Shown piece after piece: positions 1 to 9,754 of a DNA stretch of 64,000 nucleotides. Each line of letters begins with the position of its first letter. Position 1 is the first letter of the stretch. The translations under genes were made by a program, and so were the position numbers. The notes beneath the pieces are model-generated. The model did no database searches. It saw only the letters and a list, made by a program, of their open reading frames with translations, and was not told where the DNA came from. The DNA comes from Symmachiella macrocystis (lineage in GTDB: Bacteria > Planctomycetota > Planctomycetia > Planctomycetales > Planctomycetaceae), in contig NZ_SJPP01000001.1 of NCBI RefSeq assembly GCF_007860075.1, positions 248,001 to 312,000 of the forward strand, given 5' to 3'.

Positions 1-146
1 TGCGCTGGCTCTTGGGCCTGATCACCCGAAGGCGGAGGCGCTTCGTTAGGCCCGCATCCGCCGATCAATGCAATCAGACATCCCCATACGAGCCATATCC
101 GCCAACGCCCGGCGGCGCTGGCGGAATGTGGTCGAGACGACACCAT
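1..146 (-). CDS. Lipoprotein, N-terminal part only (window edge); candidate diheme cytochrome partner
   Basis: This is the first 48 codons of a minus-strand gene that runs off the left edge. The ATG at 146-144 follows the stop codon of the upstream gene with no gap. The translation has a basic n-region, a hydrophobic stretch (IWLVWGCLIALIGG) and a lipobox ending at Cys31 (IGGC), then a Pro/Glu/Gln-rich linker, as expected for an exported lipoprotein. The neighbouring parallel beta-helix lipoprotein resembles a family that is often paired with an SO2930-type diheme c-type cytochrome, so that is my guess for this gene. No haem motif is visible in the part available. Lipoprotein call fairly sure; family is inference only. 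Confidence 0.6.
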   Translation of the reverse strand, partial: MVSSRPHSASAAGRWRIWLVWGCLIALIGGCGPNEAPPPSGDQAQEPA

Positions 147-1556
147 TTACTTGACTCCTGGGATCGTAATCGCCGGCAGCTTGGGCAGCTCGGTCGAGTA
201 CGCCTCCAATTTGAAATCTAGTTCCGGCGGTTGACCGGACATCAGTTTGGGATAATCGATGTTGGCGAATGAAAAGTCGCCGTTATCACCAATGAAGATT
301 TGTTTTCCTTCGGGCAATTTCCCATCGACGGTTTTCTTCTCGTCAACCATCCCGTCATAGACAATGTCCGGCAACTTGCCATCCGGGAAAAACGCGACCA
401 CGTCGGCCCACGCTTTTTGCGGATCGTAGCCACCCTTCTCGAATTTGTTGTCGTAAACCGAAATCGCTTCGGGATATGGGTCGTACGCTGCGTCTTCAAA
501 TTTTCGCTGCGTAGTGAAGAAACTGATGATGTAACAGTTGGTACTTTTGTGGTTCTTGATTTCATTCCCGAAAATTTCGACTTGATCATTGGCCATCACC
601 GACACACCGGTTCCCGGCGGCACGGTGGCAACCATGTTTCCTGGAGCGGCGAAGTTATCGTGATTGTTGTCGTAGAGTTTGTTGTTGAACACGCGGCATT
701 TACTACCGTTCTTTTGTTCTAGACCCGGCAGAGAAAAAACCAACAACCCGCCTGTATTGTTCGTGGCAACATTTTCATAAACGTCGGCACCAATGCAGTT
801 TTCGATTTCGATGCCGGCAACATTTTTTTCCGCGCGGCAGCGCCGGACGATGATGTTCTTCGACTGTCCCACATAAATCCCCGCATCCGAGGCACATTCT
901 GCGACACAGTCCTCGATCAAAATATTTTCGCTCAGCACCGGATACAGGCCATAGGCGCCATTTTCCGCGTGCGGGCCATTGGACCACCATGTTTTGACGC
1001 TACGCATGGTCAGACCGTGAGAACCATCGACTTTGATCGCGTCGCCCGGCGTGTCCTGCAGCGTGATATCTTCAATCGTAAAATCATCTGCGTTTTTGAC
1101 TAAAATCCCTTCGCCGCCCGTTCCCTTTTGTTGGTCGGCAAAGTTCAAGATCGTTTTGTCCATCCCCTGCCCGCGGATCGTCACGTTTTTTATATCATCC
1201 AACGAAAGCGTCTTGGTCAGTTTGAATTCTCCTGCGGCGAACTCAATCACGTCTCCCTCTTCGGCATAGATCAATGCTTCTTGAGCGGCCTTTTGCGCGT
1301 CGGGACCCGGTTCGATCACAACCACTTCCTCTTCGGTCTCTGCTGCGTCATCGGTCGCTTCTGGTGTTTCGGTACCATCTGCCGCCGGCGCGGTCGAATC
1401 GTCAACGGCGGCCACAATGCTTTCGTCCGCTTGCGCATCGCTGCTTTCCGTGGTGGACGCACCCGTGCTTGATGCAGTCGGCTGTGGTTGTCCACACCCG
1501 ATCAGAGCTAGGCAGCTGCAAAGCGATAGCGCAACACCCCAATGACTGAGTTTCAT
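147..1556 (-). CDS. Parallel beta-helix repeat lipoprotein
   Basis: A 469-residue exported lipoprotein. The N-terminus has a signal peptide with lipobox LIGC (Cys21), followed by an acidic, Thr/Ala-rich low-complexity linker to about residue 78. From about 85 onward there are NosD/pectate-lyase-like right-handed beta-helix repeats, with recurring short strands such as VTIRGQGMDKT, FTIEDITLQDTPGDAI and ILIEDCVAECASDAGIYVG. The layout matches the family of parallel beta-helix proteins found next to SO2930-type diheme cytochromes. Substrate and enzymatic role are unknown; such folds bind or cleave polysaccharide or act as scaffolds. It is immediately followed by another lipoprotein gene on the same strand, so the two are probably co-transcribed and translationally coupled. 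Confidence 0.85.
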   Translation of the reverse strand: MKLSHWGVALSLCSCLALIGCGQPQPTASSTGASTTESSDAQADESIVAAVDDSTAPAADGTETPEATDDAAETEEEVVVIEPGPDAQKAAQEALIYAEEGDVIEFAAGEFKLTKTLSLDDIKNVTIRGQGMDKTILNFADQQKGTGGEGILVKNADDFTIEDITLQDTPGDAIKVDGSHGLTMRSVKTWWSNGPHAENGAYGLYPVLSENILIEDCVAECASDAGIYVGQSKNIIVRRCRAEKNVAGIEIENCIGADVYENVATNNTGGLLVFSLPGLEQKNGSKCRVFNNKLYDNNHDNFAAPGNMVATVPPGTGVSVMANDQVEIFGNEIKNHKSTNCYIISFFTTQRKFEDAAYDPYPEAISVYDNKFEKGGYDPQKAWADVVAFFPDGKLPDIVYDGMVDEKKTVDGKLPEGKQIFIGDNGDFSFANIDYPKLMSGQPPELDFKLEAYSTELPKLPAITIPGVK

Positions 1557-1870
1557 CTTTTGACTCTCCGAAGAAAATGGTGAGAAGTGTGTACCGTTGA
1601 AATGACTGCTGGACGCAACGCCTCTACCTACCGGTTGGTAGGTACTTTTCGCGAATTAAACAAACCCGCACAGGGAAGCTCACTTCGATTGGCGAGAATA
1701 TCGCCGGCAAATGGGTCGAAAGTTTTATCTGCAGGCTCAATGCCTCAGCACCCGCACGCAAAGACTATTAAATTTCGATACACATCAGGATACAAGAAAT
1801 CGCAGCTGCGCCAATGGTATCCACGCAACTTCGGCTATAAACGGACACGGACATCCATTTATTTTGGTGA
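1557..1870. other. Intergenic region, no gene seen
   Basis: 314 bases between two minus-strand genes. It should contain the promoter of the beta-helix lipoprotein, but I see no convincing promoter, hairpin or conserved RNA. Short ORFs here lack any protein-like features. Confidence 0.5.
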
Positions 1871-2437
1871 CTAAAACAAGGCATCGATCGAAACCACAGC
1901 TACCATCGCCGCCCCCACGATCAATTTGCCAACCGTTCCCAAAATCCGCCCAATCAGGGCCGCTTTACTGACGGCCAGCGTTTCGGAATGGTTCTTTTCG
2001 CCTTTCCACGATTCCCCAAGATAGGCTCCGCAGAACGCGCCCGCAGCGCCTCCACCCAGAGCGGCGACAATCGAACCCACGATTGGAATCGGCACACCGA
2101 CAATGGCGCCGGCAATACTGCCGACCGCCGCACCCGCAATGGCGAGAATCATCCCCCGTCGACTGCCCCCCTCTTTCGCAGCGCCGGCAGCACCCGCCAC
2201 GAATTCGACGAATTCGCCCAGCCCGGCCAAAGCCACCAGCCCAAGGACAACCCACCACGACAACCCGTGCACGGCCGGCGAGTGATAAAACCAGGCAAAC
2301 GCAGCCGCCAAGGCCACGATCAACCAGTTGCCGGGCATCGTAAAGAGCGTCAATAACCACGCACCAATGCAGGCGAGTATCAATAATACTGCCCAGATGT
2401 AGTAAATGACTTCGGGACTCAGACTGAAGTAGCTCAT
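1871..2437 (-). CDS. DUF456 family membrane protein
   Basis: A 188-residue integral membrane protein. The N-terminal half has two or three hydrophobic helices, including a Met-Pro-Gly-Asn-Trp turn after the first pair. The middle and C-terminal half is very rich in Gly and Ala (GAAVGSIAGAIVGVPIPIVG and a GGGAAGAFCGAYLGE segment), which is the typical glycine-zipper-like DUF456 signature. DUF456 proteins are small bacterial inner-membrane proteins of unknown function. It lies 51 bases downstream of purD on the same strand and could be in the same transcript. The ATG follows a reasonable purine-rich stretch (GTGAGGTCCCT on the coding strand). Family assignment good, function unknown. Confidence 0.8.
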   Translation of the reverse strand: MSYFSLSPEVIYYIWAVLLILACIGAWLLTLFTMPGNWLIVALAAAFAWFYHSPAVHGLSWWVVLGLVALAGLGEFVEFVAGAAGAAKEGGSRRGMILAIAGAAVGSIAGAIVGVPIPIVGSIVAALGGGAAGAFCGAYLGESWKGEKNHSETLAVSKAALIGRILGTVGKLIVGAAMVAVVSIDALF

Positions 2438-2488
2438 AGGGACCTCACTTCATGTCCTTCGTCGAGCACGAGAAAATCTTGAATCGCT

Positions 2489-3760
2489 TCACCGCGCTTT
2501 GTCCGAGATATCGTGTCGGCACCAGGCGCCGTCCCAGCGGATGCGTTTGACTGCTTGGTAGGCCTTCAGCTTGGCGTCGGCCACAGTGTTTCCCAAAGCC
2601 GTCACGCCCAGCACACGGCCGCCATTGGTGACGACCTCTTCGCCCCGCAAGGATGTCCCAGCATGAAAGACCTTGGTGTCGGCCAATTCAGCGGCTGCGT
2701 CCAGACCGCGAATCACTCGTCCCTTTTCGTAATCGCCCGGGTAGCCTTCGGACGCCATCACCACACAGACGGCCGGGCGGTCGTCCCATTCCAGGGGGGG
2801 AAGTTTACTCAACTGCCCCTGAGCCCCGGCCAAGAGGATTTCCGCCAGATCAGTCTTTAACCGCATGAGCACCGGTTGGGCTTCGGGGTCGCCGAAACGG
2901 ACGTTGTATTCCAACACCTTGGGGCCTTGATTGGTGATCATCAAACCGGCGTACAAAATGCCGCTGAACGCGCAACCTGACTTCTTCATCGTGTCGACGG
3001 TGGGCACGAGGATTTGTGTGATGATTTGATCCATCAACTCCGGCGAAACCAGCGGTGTGGGGCTATATGCACCCATCCCGCCCGTATTGGGACCTTTATC
3101 GTCGTCGTAGGCCGGTTTGTGGTCTTGCGAGGTTTCCAGCGGAATAATTGTGTTGCCGTCGACGATAGCCAGGATACTCACTTCCAGCCCGTCGAGACGT
3201 TCTTCGATGACCACACGGCGACCGGCATCGCCGAATTCGGTTTCCCGCATGATGCGGTTGAGTGCGTCGATGGCCTCTTCTTTTTTCGCACAGACCACCA
3301 CCCCTTTGCCGGCAGCTAGTCCATCCGCCTTGACGACCAACGGAGTTTCTTCGCGATCATTGATGTAACTTTCCGCTTCGTCGGCTGAATTGAATACGGC
3401 GAACTGGGCGGTCGGCACGGTGGCGCGTTTCATCAATTCCTTCGAGAATGACTTGCTCCCCTCCAACTGAGCCGCCGCTTTCGACGGACCAAACACCGTC
3501 AAGCCCGCTACGCGAAACGCATCAACAATCCCCGCGGTCAGCGGCGCTTCGGGGCCGACAACGGTCAGACCAATCTGCTCGGCTTGCGCGAATTGCACCA
3601 AACGCGGAATGTCGTCGGAGGAAATATCGATGTTGACCGCATCGGCGGCCGTACCGGCATTGCCCGGCGCACAGTAAATTTTCGAGACCGAAGGGGACTG
3701 AGACAACTTCCATGCCAGGGCATGCTCCCGTCCTCCTTGGCCGACGACTAAGACTTTCAT
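2489..3760 (-). CDS. purD: Phosphoribosylamine--glycine ligase (GARS)
   Basis: 423 residues, normal for PurD. It catalyses the second step of de novo purine synthesis: ATP-dependent joining of glycine to 5-phosphoribosylamine. The N-terminal domain begins MKVLVVGQGGREHALAWKL, the diagnostic start. The ATP-grasp region contains FGPSKAAAQLEGSKSFSK, PLVVKADGLAAGKGV and the metal/ATP-binding segment EYNVRFGDPEAQPVL. The end is a typical C-terminal barrel-like domain. All expected motifs are present and no frameshift is visible. It is transcribed divergently from asd, with about 345 bases between. Assignment is secure. Confidence 0.97.
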   Translation of the reverse strand: MKVLVVGQGGREHALAWKLSQSPSVSKIYCAPGNAGTAADAVNIDISSDDIPRLVQFAQAEQIGLTVVGPEAPLTAGIVDAFRVAGLTVFGPSKAAAQLEGSKSFSKELMKRATVPTAQFAVFNSADEAESYINDREETPLVVKADGLAAGKGVVVCAKKEEAIDALNRIMRETEFGDAGRRVVIEERLDGLEVSILAIVDGNTIIPLETSQDHKPAYDDDKGPNTGGMGAYSPTPLVSPELMDQIITQILVPTVDTMKKSGCAFSGILYAGLMITNQGPKVLEYNVRFGDPEAQPVLMRLKTDLAEILLAGAQGQLSKLPPLEWDDRPAVCVVMASEGYPGDYEKGRVIRGLDAAAELADTKVFHAGTSLRGEEVVTNGGRVLGVTALGNTVADAKLKAYQAVKRIRWDGAWCRHDISDKAR

Positions 3761-4105
3761 TGCAAATGATCTTCCGCTGTGGACGCGAACTCGAAACTCA
3801 AAAACGTTGTCGTATTCGGCAGTATAGCAATCGAAGCGGAGGGACTGAATTCACCGGCGCGGATAATTATCAATTGCGACCGACTGCGACCGCCACAACC
3901 GCCGATGATTGAATCTGCCGCCCAAATCGCGATATAGTATCGAATCCCGCCCGTTTGTGCCTACTTGCACGCAATTCCTCGGCGAAACCTGTGGTAATCG
4001 TGGAAGTCGTGCGCACATCGAGCGGGATTGTTAGACGTTTCTTTCGTTGAGTTTGAGGCTGCGGGCATTGATCCGCTGCCGCACAATTTTTAGGAGTACG
4101 GAATC
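3761..4105. other. Divergent promoter region between purD and asd
   Basis: 345 bases separate the divergent purD and asd starts, so promoters for both should lie here. No riboswitch, attenuator hairpin or clear operator is recognisable by eye. TAGGAG at 4091-4096 is the Shine-Dalgarno of asd. Confidence 0.45.
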
Positions 4106-5131
4106 GTGTTTGAAAAGGTGGCCTTAATCGGGGTGACCGGTGCTGTAGGCCGGATTATGCTGCGTCTGTTGGAAGAACGTGAATTTCCCGCGAAAAGCTA
4201 TAAGTTCCTCGCCTCGGCGCGGAGTGCGGGAAAAACGTTGACGTTCAATGGCGGCCAGCACATGATCGAGGAACTCACGCACGATTGTTTCGACGGTTGC
4301 GATCTGGTGATCGCCAGCACGCCAGACGACATCGCAGCCGAATACCTTCCCTCGGCGGTCAAAGCGGGCGCGACCGTGATTGACGAGTCGGGTTATTGGC
4401 GGATGAATCCCGATGTGGCGTTGGTGATTCCCGAAGTCAATCCGCAAGCGGCGCTCGATGCGACGGGGATCATCGCCAGCCCGAATTGCTCCACAACACA
4501 AATGGTCGTGGCCCTCAAGGCCCTGCACGATGCCTCTCCCATTCGACGCGTGATTGTCAGCACCTATCAGGCGGTCAGCGGTGCCGGGACGCAGGGGAGC
4601 GTCGATCTGGTAGCTGGCTCCAAGGCGCACCTCGATGGAGACGACTACGCCTACCAGGCCTTCGCCCACCCAATCGCCTTCAATGCTATTCCGCAAATTG
4701 GCAGCGAAAAGTCGGATGGTTATACCAGCGAAGAGCTGAAAATGGTCTACGAAACCCGCAAAATCCTGGGGGACGAGTCGATCCAAATCAATCCCACGTG
4801 CGTGCGGATTCCGGTTGCCAATTGCCACAGCGAATCGATTACGGTCGAGACCGAGCAACCCATTTCCCCCACCCAAGCGCGAGAGCTGTTCGCAAATTTC
4901 CCAGGAATCGTTGTGAACGACGATCTCGCCTCAGGACATTACCCGCTCCCCTCGAACTGCACCGATCAGGACGAGGTCTTTGTGGGACGCATCCGCCGCG
5001 ATATTTCACATGACAACGGGCTGAGCTTTTGGTGCGTGAGCGACAACCTCCGCAAAGGGGCCGCTACGAATGCGATTCAGATCGCCGAATTGCTCGCTGC
5101 CCACCGTTTTTCCAAAGCAGGCTCGAAATAA
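4106..5131 (+). CDS. asd: Aspartate-semialdehyde dehydrogenase
   Basis: 341 residues. The enzyme reduces aspartyl phosphate to aspartate semialdehyde with NADPH, the branch point for lysine/diaminopimelate, threonine and methionine. Translation starts at a GTG, chosen because AGGAG lies about ten bases upstream and the Rossmann start (VALIGVTGAVGRIML) follows at once. The active-site cysteine is in SPNCSTTQM, the conserved QAVSGAGTQG segment is present, and the substrate-binding Arg and catalytic His region are in RIPVANCHSE. The following gene is lysA in the same direction, so the two form a lysine-branch pair. Length and motifs are normal for the bacterial family. Confidence 0.96.
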   Translation: MFEKVALIGVTGAVGRIMLRLLEEREFPAKSYKFLASARSAGKTLTFNGGQHMIEELTHDCFDGCDLVIASTPDDIAAEYLPSAVKAGATVIDESGYWRMNPDVALVIPEVNPQAALDATGIIASPNCSTTQMVVALKALHDASPIRRVIVSTYQAVSGAGTQGSVDLVAGSKAHLDGDDYAYQAFAHPIAFNAIPQIGSEKSDGYTSEELKMVYETRKILGDESIQINPTCVRIPVANCHSESITVETEQPISPTQARELFANFPGIVVNDDLASGHYPLPSNCTDQDEVFVGRIRRDISHDNGLSFWCVSDNLRKGAATNAIQIAELLAAHRFSKAGSK

Positions 5132-5213
5132 GGCCGCACAGCGGTCCCCCTTGTAAAAGCGGGGGCCGCGTGATTTTTAGCTGGTTTTCAGACCCGTGAA
5201 CGAGTTTTTGCGT

Positions 5214-5245
5214 GCGGGACATCATTTTTTCTAGCGGGACATCAT
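5214..5245 (+). repeat. 12-bp direct repeat overlapping the lysA start
   Basis: GCGGGACATCAT occurs at 5214-5225 and again at 5234-5245, 20 bases apart. The second copy includes the first two bases of the lysA start codon. It is either a recent small duplication of the translation-initiation region or a regulatory element; no function is shown. Confidence 0.6.
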
Positions 5246-6521
5246 GGACCATTTTGAATATCGTGACGGCGAACTGTTTTGTGAGGAAGTGCGTATCGCT
5301 GATCTAGCGGCCGAGTTTGGGACGCCGCTGTGGGTCTATTCCCAGGATGCGTTGCTGTCGAATCTGCGGGAAATCCAAATCGCATTTGCCGAAGCGGAAC
5401 CGGTGATTTGCTATTCGGTGAAGGCGAACTCCAATCTGAGCATTCTCAAGCTCATGAACGAAGCGGGAAGCAGTTTTGACGTCGTTTCCGGCGGGGAATT
5501 GTATCGCGTCCAACAAGCGGGCGGCGACACGACGCGCGTCGCCTTTGCCGGCGTTGGTAAAACCGATGCAGAGATTCGTTTCGGCCTGGAATCGAACATC
5601 TTGATGTTCAACGTCGAAAGCGAAGCGGAACTCGACGCCATTGCTGCCGTGGCAGGCGACATGGGCGTTGTGGCTCCCGTGGCGCTGCGTTTGAATCCAA
5701 ATATCGACGCGAAAACACACGCTAAAACAACCACCGGCAAGAAGGGGAACAAGTTCGGCATCGACATCGAACGCGCTGGCGAGTTGGCAGCTAAGGTGTT
5801 GGCCGACGTGCGCTTGTCTTTGGTTGGGATCCACATGCACTTGGGTTCGCCGATTTTAACGACCGAGCCTTATGCCCTGGCCGTTAAAAAGGGAGTCGAA
5901 ATCGTCAACGAATTTCGCGCTGCCGGCCATGACACGAATTGGATCAACCTCGGCGGCGGGTTTGGCATTAACTACAAGCAAAACGAGGCCCCACCCGCGA
6001 AAGCATTCGCCGATGTGATCGTTCCAGCGATTCGGGCTGCAGGATGCCGTTTGGCACTAGAACCGGGCCGGTTCATCTGCGGCAACGCCGGCGTGCTGAT
6101 CAGCAGCGTAACGTTTACGAAACGCGAAGGGGGCAAGCTGTTTGTGATCCAAGATGCGGCGATGAACGATTTGGTCCGTCCGGCGATGTACGACGCATTT
6201 CACCGGATTTGGCCCGTCAAGCCGGCTGTGGCGGCTCCGGACGACTATGAGGGCGAGATTCCCGGCTGCGAGCCGGTCGACGTTGTGGGGCCTGTTTGCG
6301 AGTCGGGAGACGTCCTGGCCAAAGGACGCTGGCTGCCGGAAACTTCACGCGGCGACTTGATCAGCACGTTCAGCGCCGGGGCTTATGGCACCACGATGAG
6401 CAGCAATTACAACTCCCGGCCCCGTGGGGCTGAAGTGATGGTGAACGGCGGAACACACCGCGTCATTCGTCGTCGCGAGACGTATGAGGACCTGGTGGCG
6501 AACGAAATTATTGAATCGTAA
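5244..6521 (+). CDS. lysA: Diaminopimelate decarboxylase
   Basis: 425 residues. This PLP enzyme of fold type III decarboxylates meso-diaminopimelate to lysine, the last step of lysine synthesis. The PLP lysine is K60 in CYSVKANSN. The His/Gly motifs of the barrel are in GIHMHLGSP and NLGGGFGI, the phosphate-binding segment is [13 protein letters not shown], and the substrate/dimer-interface cysteine is in GPVCESGD near the C-terminus. The ATG lies in the second copy of a 12-bp direct repeat and the Shine-Dalgarno is weak (GGGAC). It lies 112 bases downstream of asd, so co-transcription is likely. Assignment is secure. Confidence 0.96.
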   Translation: MDHFEYRDGELFCEEVRIADLAAEFGTPLWVYSQDALLSNLREIQIAFAEAEPVICYSVKANSNLSILKLMNEAGSSFDVVSGGELYRVQQAGGDTTRVAFAGVGKTDAEIRFGLESNILMFNVESEAELDAIAAVAGDMGVVAPVALRLNPNIDAKTHAKTTTGKKGNKFGIDIERAGELAAKVLADVRLSLVGIHMHLGSPILTTEPYALAVKKGVEIVNEFRAAGHDTNWINLGGGFGINYKQNEAPPAKAFADVIVPAIRAAGCRLALEPGRFICGNAGVLISSVTFTKREGGKLFVIQDAAMNDLVRPAMYDAFHRIWPVKPAVAAPDDYEGEIPGCEPVDVVGPVCESGDVLAKGRWLPETSRGDLISTFSAGAYGTTMSSNYNSRPRGAEVMVNGGTHRVIRRRETYEDLVANEIIES

Positions 6522-7032
6522 CGAACCCTGTCGAATTGAAATCAAATACCAGATTTCAGAGGACTTACGGCCAAATGGCTGTAAGTATCCGGTAAATTGA
6601 GACCATTCGTCGCCAGCGGTCATGCCGCCACTTTCGGCACAATCGGATGCAGTGTCCCAATCACTTCTGGGATGATGCGAAAACGCAACAAGTAGTCAAA
6701 GTGCGAATTCGAGGCTTGAGTAACAGGCCAAGTCGTTCGATTTTCGTGTAATAGGGAAAAAATGATTGTTATCTACTCGTAAAACACTTTACCATAGCAA
6801 TGGTATCTCAAAATATGATGATTGATTCCCGATCGCCTACACCCCCCATGGGAGGGTAGGCAGTCGTATTTAGAGCACACACAGCATCCCCACTGATGTT
6901 ACCGAAATGATTTCTTCGGTTGGATGAGGCAACGTTTCGCGGAGCGGCCGAATGGCGGTCCCCGTGTTTCGTGAATTGAGTTCACGCCTTGCAGTTTGAC
7001 CGTCCACGCAGAAGATTGTCGGAGTTGAGTTG
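6522..7032. other. Long intergenic region with small inverted repeats
   Basis: About 510 bases with no credible gene. Three small inverted repeats are visible: CTTACGGCCA-AA-TGGCTGTAAG at 6564-6585 (ten pairs with one G-U, possible lysA 3' hairpin but no T-run), TACCAT-AGCA-ATGGTA near 6791-6806, and a CCCATGGG-centred palindrome near 6845-6852. The last 200 bases probably hold the promoter of the next gene. No tRNA or conserved RNA recognised. Confidence 0.4.
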
Positions 7033-9318
7033 ATGGCCAACGTGTCACGCCGGTTTGTCGGCACCCTCGTCTTGCTGATGCTTTCGTTCGGCCTTCTTCT
7101 GGGAAGCCTGATCGCTCAGGATGCATCTCCAGTGGATGCGGACGCAGCAGCAGCAGCCGAAGCGAAACGGCGAGAAGATCTGCTCAAAACCTCGCCACTT
7201 CCGCTGCAGCCCGAGACCGCTCCGGATTTGTTCGAGGCGGCCGTGCTGATGGTCGATCTGGCCCGCCCCAAACTGGCCCGGCTGTATGTGGACCAATTGA
7301 TGGAGCTGAAGCCCGATGCTCAGACGCTGTTGGACCTGCGATTGAAGTACGGTCCGGCCGAATTCATGAAGATGGCAAACATCGAGGAATTACAACCGGT
7401 CTCCAGCGATTTGCTGGAAGAAGTGAATCGGTTGATGGCAGACCGTGCCAGAGATCCCGTGCGAATCCAAAAATTGGTCGCTGACCTAGGCGGCTCCAAC
7501 GAGCAGCGGCTGCTGGCAGAGCACGAATTAAAAAACGGTGGACAAGCCATCGTCGTGCCGTTGCTCAACATGTTGCAACATAGTCCGACGCCCGAAGAAG
7601 AACGCAACATTCTGCATATCTTGGTGCTGTTGGGACACCGTGCCGAGGCTCCCTTGGTCGCCGCCTTGGACATGCCGGACGACGATGTCCGCGCCGGATT
7701 GATCTCGGTCTTGGGCCATGTCGGCAACCGCGAGACCCTGAGCCATTTGTGGTATTACGCCAATTCCCCCAAGGTCCCCGCTGGTGTGAAAGCCGCCGCA
7801 CGCGACGCGATTGCCCGCATCGTCAAAATGGATGCCGGACGTTTGGCGGATTCCCCTGTGGAAAGCGTCGTCACCGAATTGAATCGTCTGGCCCGTTTGC
7901 ATTATCAACACAAATATGACTGGCTTGTCGACGATGACGGAAACGTCTCGCTGTGGGTCTGGAAACGGGAAGCGGAATCGGTCGTCTTGGTGAAAGTTCC
8001 GCCCCGCGTGGCCTCGAACATCTTAGGAAGCAAATTCGCCCGTCAAGCCCTGGCTTTGTCACCGGAACGGCGGGATATTCAAGTCTTATTTTTGAGCATG
8101 ACACTCGCCGCCGACGGAATGTTGGCTGGCTGGGACAAGCCGCTGCCGACCGGACCAGGCACGGCACACGACCTGTCATTGGTTGCCGGCGAAGATGTCG
8201 TCGCCGACGTCTTGCGGGAAGCTCTTCAAGGGGGCCAAATCGCCAACGCGGTCGCCGCTTTGCGGGTTCTCGGACAAATTGGAACCTTGCGGATGGTCCG
8301 TTCGGCCGACGCCGGTCGTTCGCCGGTATTGGCTGCCTTGAACTATCCCGACACCCGTGTGCAATTCGCTGCGGCGGGAACGGTGATGCAACTGGACCCA
8401 CAAGCCAAATTTCCAGGTGTGGATCGCGTGATCGGCATTTTATCGCGGGCCTTGACCGGACAAGGTAAACCGGTTGCCTTGGTGATTGATCCCAATCCGG
8501 ATCGAGCCTCACAAATGTCTGGATTTCTCAACGAATTGGGCTACGTTCCCCATTTGCGTACCACGGGCCGCGAAGGTTTTCGTTTCGCCTCCGAAAACGC
8601 GGATGTCGAACTCGTCTTCATTCACCCCTCGACCGTCAAATGGCCGCTGAGCTCAACACTGTCGAACTTCCGTGCGGATTCGCGGACCGCCTCCATTCCG
8701 ATCGTTCTGTACGGTCCTGAAGATTTCTCGGGACGCATGCACCGCTATGTCGAGGACAACCCGCTGGTCACCTACTTCGGTATCACGGGAACAACCCAAG
8801 GGCTACAGGCGCAATTGACGCCGTTTTTGAAAAACTTGACTGCTCCGCCACTCAACGAAGAACAGCGTGCGATCCAAGCCGAAGTGGCTTCGTACTGGCT
8901 GGCCCACATTGCCGAAGGGCAGCGGACAAAGATTTACGACCTGCAAGCAGCGGTCCCCTCGCTTTTGGTAGCGGCTCACAATGTTCCGCTAACGGAGAAC
9001 TGCTTGCTGGCCCTGGGTACGATTGCCTCGCGGGAAGCCCAAGAGAAGATGGCCGAGCTACTACTCGACGATGGCGTCGAGACACGTCTGCGAGCCACAG
9101 CAGCCATTCAATTGGCCTTCCATATTCAACGTCACGGGCTCGTTGTTAGTAACGAACAGATTGCTCAGATCCACGAAATGTGGGAAACCCCCGGCGATCC
9201 GGCGTTGCATACTGCCGTCGGTGCTGTAATCGGTTCGCTGCGGCCTAATTCCCGTCTCGTGGGTGAGCGGTTGCAGGAATTCCAAGAGCAACCCGCTTTG
9301 GAATTGATCCAACCCTAA
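7033..9318 (+). CDS. Exported HEAT-repeat protein with a receiver-like domain
   Basis: 761 residues from the ATG at 7033; a TTG directly before it is less likely. Residues 1-28 form a signal peptide or membrane anchor (VGTLVLLMLSFGLLLGSLIA) ending in Ala-Gln. Residues about 130-270 contain HEAT-like helical repeats (EERNILHILVLLGHRAEAPL, DVRAGLISVLGHVGNRETL). Around 476-600 lies a segment with the look of a response-regulator receiver domain (VALVIDPNPDRASQM, later VELVFIHPSTVKW and SIPIVLYGPED). The region after it returns to helical repeats. A receiver fold in an exported protein would be odd. The family seems planctomycete-specific; I do not know its function. It stands alone on its strand. 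Confidence 0.75.
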   Translation: MANVSRRFVGTLVLLMLSFGLLLGSLIAQDASPVDADAAAAAEAKRREDLLKTSPLPLQPETAPDLFEAAVLMVDLARPKLARLYVDQLMELKPDAQTLLDLRLKYGPAEFMKMANIEELQPVSSDLLEEVNRLMADRARDPVRIQKLVADLGGSNEQRLLAEHELKNGGQAIVVPLLNMLQHSPTPEEERNILHILVLLGHRAEAPLVAALDMPDDDVRAGLISVLGHVGNRETLSHLWYYANSPKVPAGVKAAARDAIARIVKMDAGRLADSPVESVVTELNRLARLHYQHKYDWLVDDDGNVSLWVWKREAESVVLVKVPPRVASNILGSKFARQALALSPERRDIQVLFLSMTLAADGMLAGWDKPLPTGPGTAHDLSLVAGEDVVADVLREALQGGQIANAVAALRVLGQIGTLRMVRSADAGRSPVLAALNYPDTRVQFAAAGTVMQLDPQAKFPGVDRVIGILSRALTGQGKPVALVIDPNPDRASQMSGFLNELGYVPHLRTTGREGFRFASENADVELVFIHPSTVKWPLSSTLSNFRADSRTASIPIVLYGPEDFSGRMHRYVEDNPLVTYFGITGTTQGLQAQLTPFLKNLTAPPLNEEQRAIQAEVASYWLAHIAEGQRTKIYDLQAAVPSLLVAAHNVPLTENCLLALGTIASREAQEKMAELLLDDGVETRLRATAAIQLAFHIQRHGLVVSNEQIAQIHEMWETPGDPALHTAVGAVIGSLRPNSRLVGERLQEFQEQPALELIQP

Positions 9319-9754
9319 TCGCCCCGCCCCTTTGCAACAGGCATCGGCGATGGAATTCCCTTTCCTCCCGGTGCGCTTCCGTTGCACAGTGAGGCGCCCC
9401 ATATTGGCAGCGCCGCGACGGCTTCTCCGCTGAGATTGAGGGAACTGTCCAACTCATTGCGCATGATGCACGATTTTCTAGCGAATGGTTGCGCGCAGGA
9501 CAGTCAAGACTCCTCGTTCAAAACCGCTCAAAATGCGCGCATATCAAGCTACACAGCAGCATGAATGCACAAAAAACAGGCGACCGTTAAGTTTTAGTGA
9601 ACTCAGAGTGCGACTTTCGATAAAAAACCGGGCAATGGCTGCATTCGCCTTCACTTCGGACCAGCAGCGTGCTAATAATTAGTGCACGGCCGCACCCATT
9701 CGATTCACCCTAATGAATTCGCTCGGCATCCCCTTGAAAGTCGCCAACTGAAAC
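9319..9754. other. Intergenic region, no gene seen
   Basis: 436 bases between the HEAT-repeat gene and the sigma-54 activator. The short ORFs present have no protein-like composition. I looked for a GG-N10-GC type sigma-54 promoter and did not find a convincing one. Nothing else recognised. Confidence 0.4.

Noticed and set aside
4124-4876. 250-codon frame antisense to asd
   Set aside because: It is a shadow of the strongly supported asd gene; composition is Arg/His-rich with no motif.
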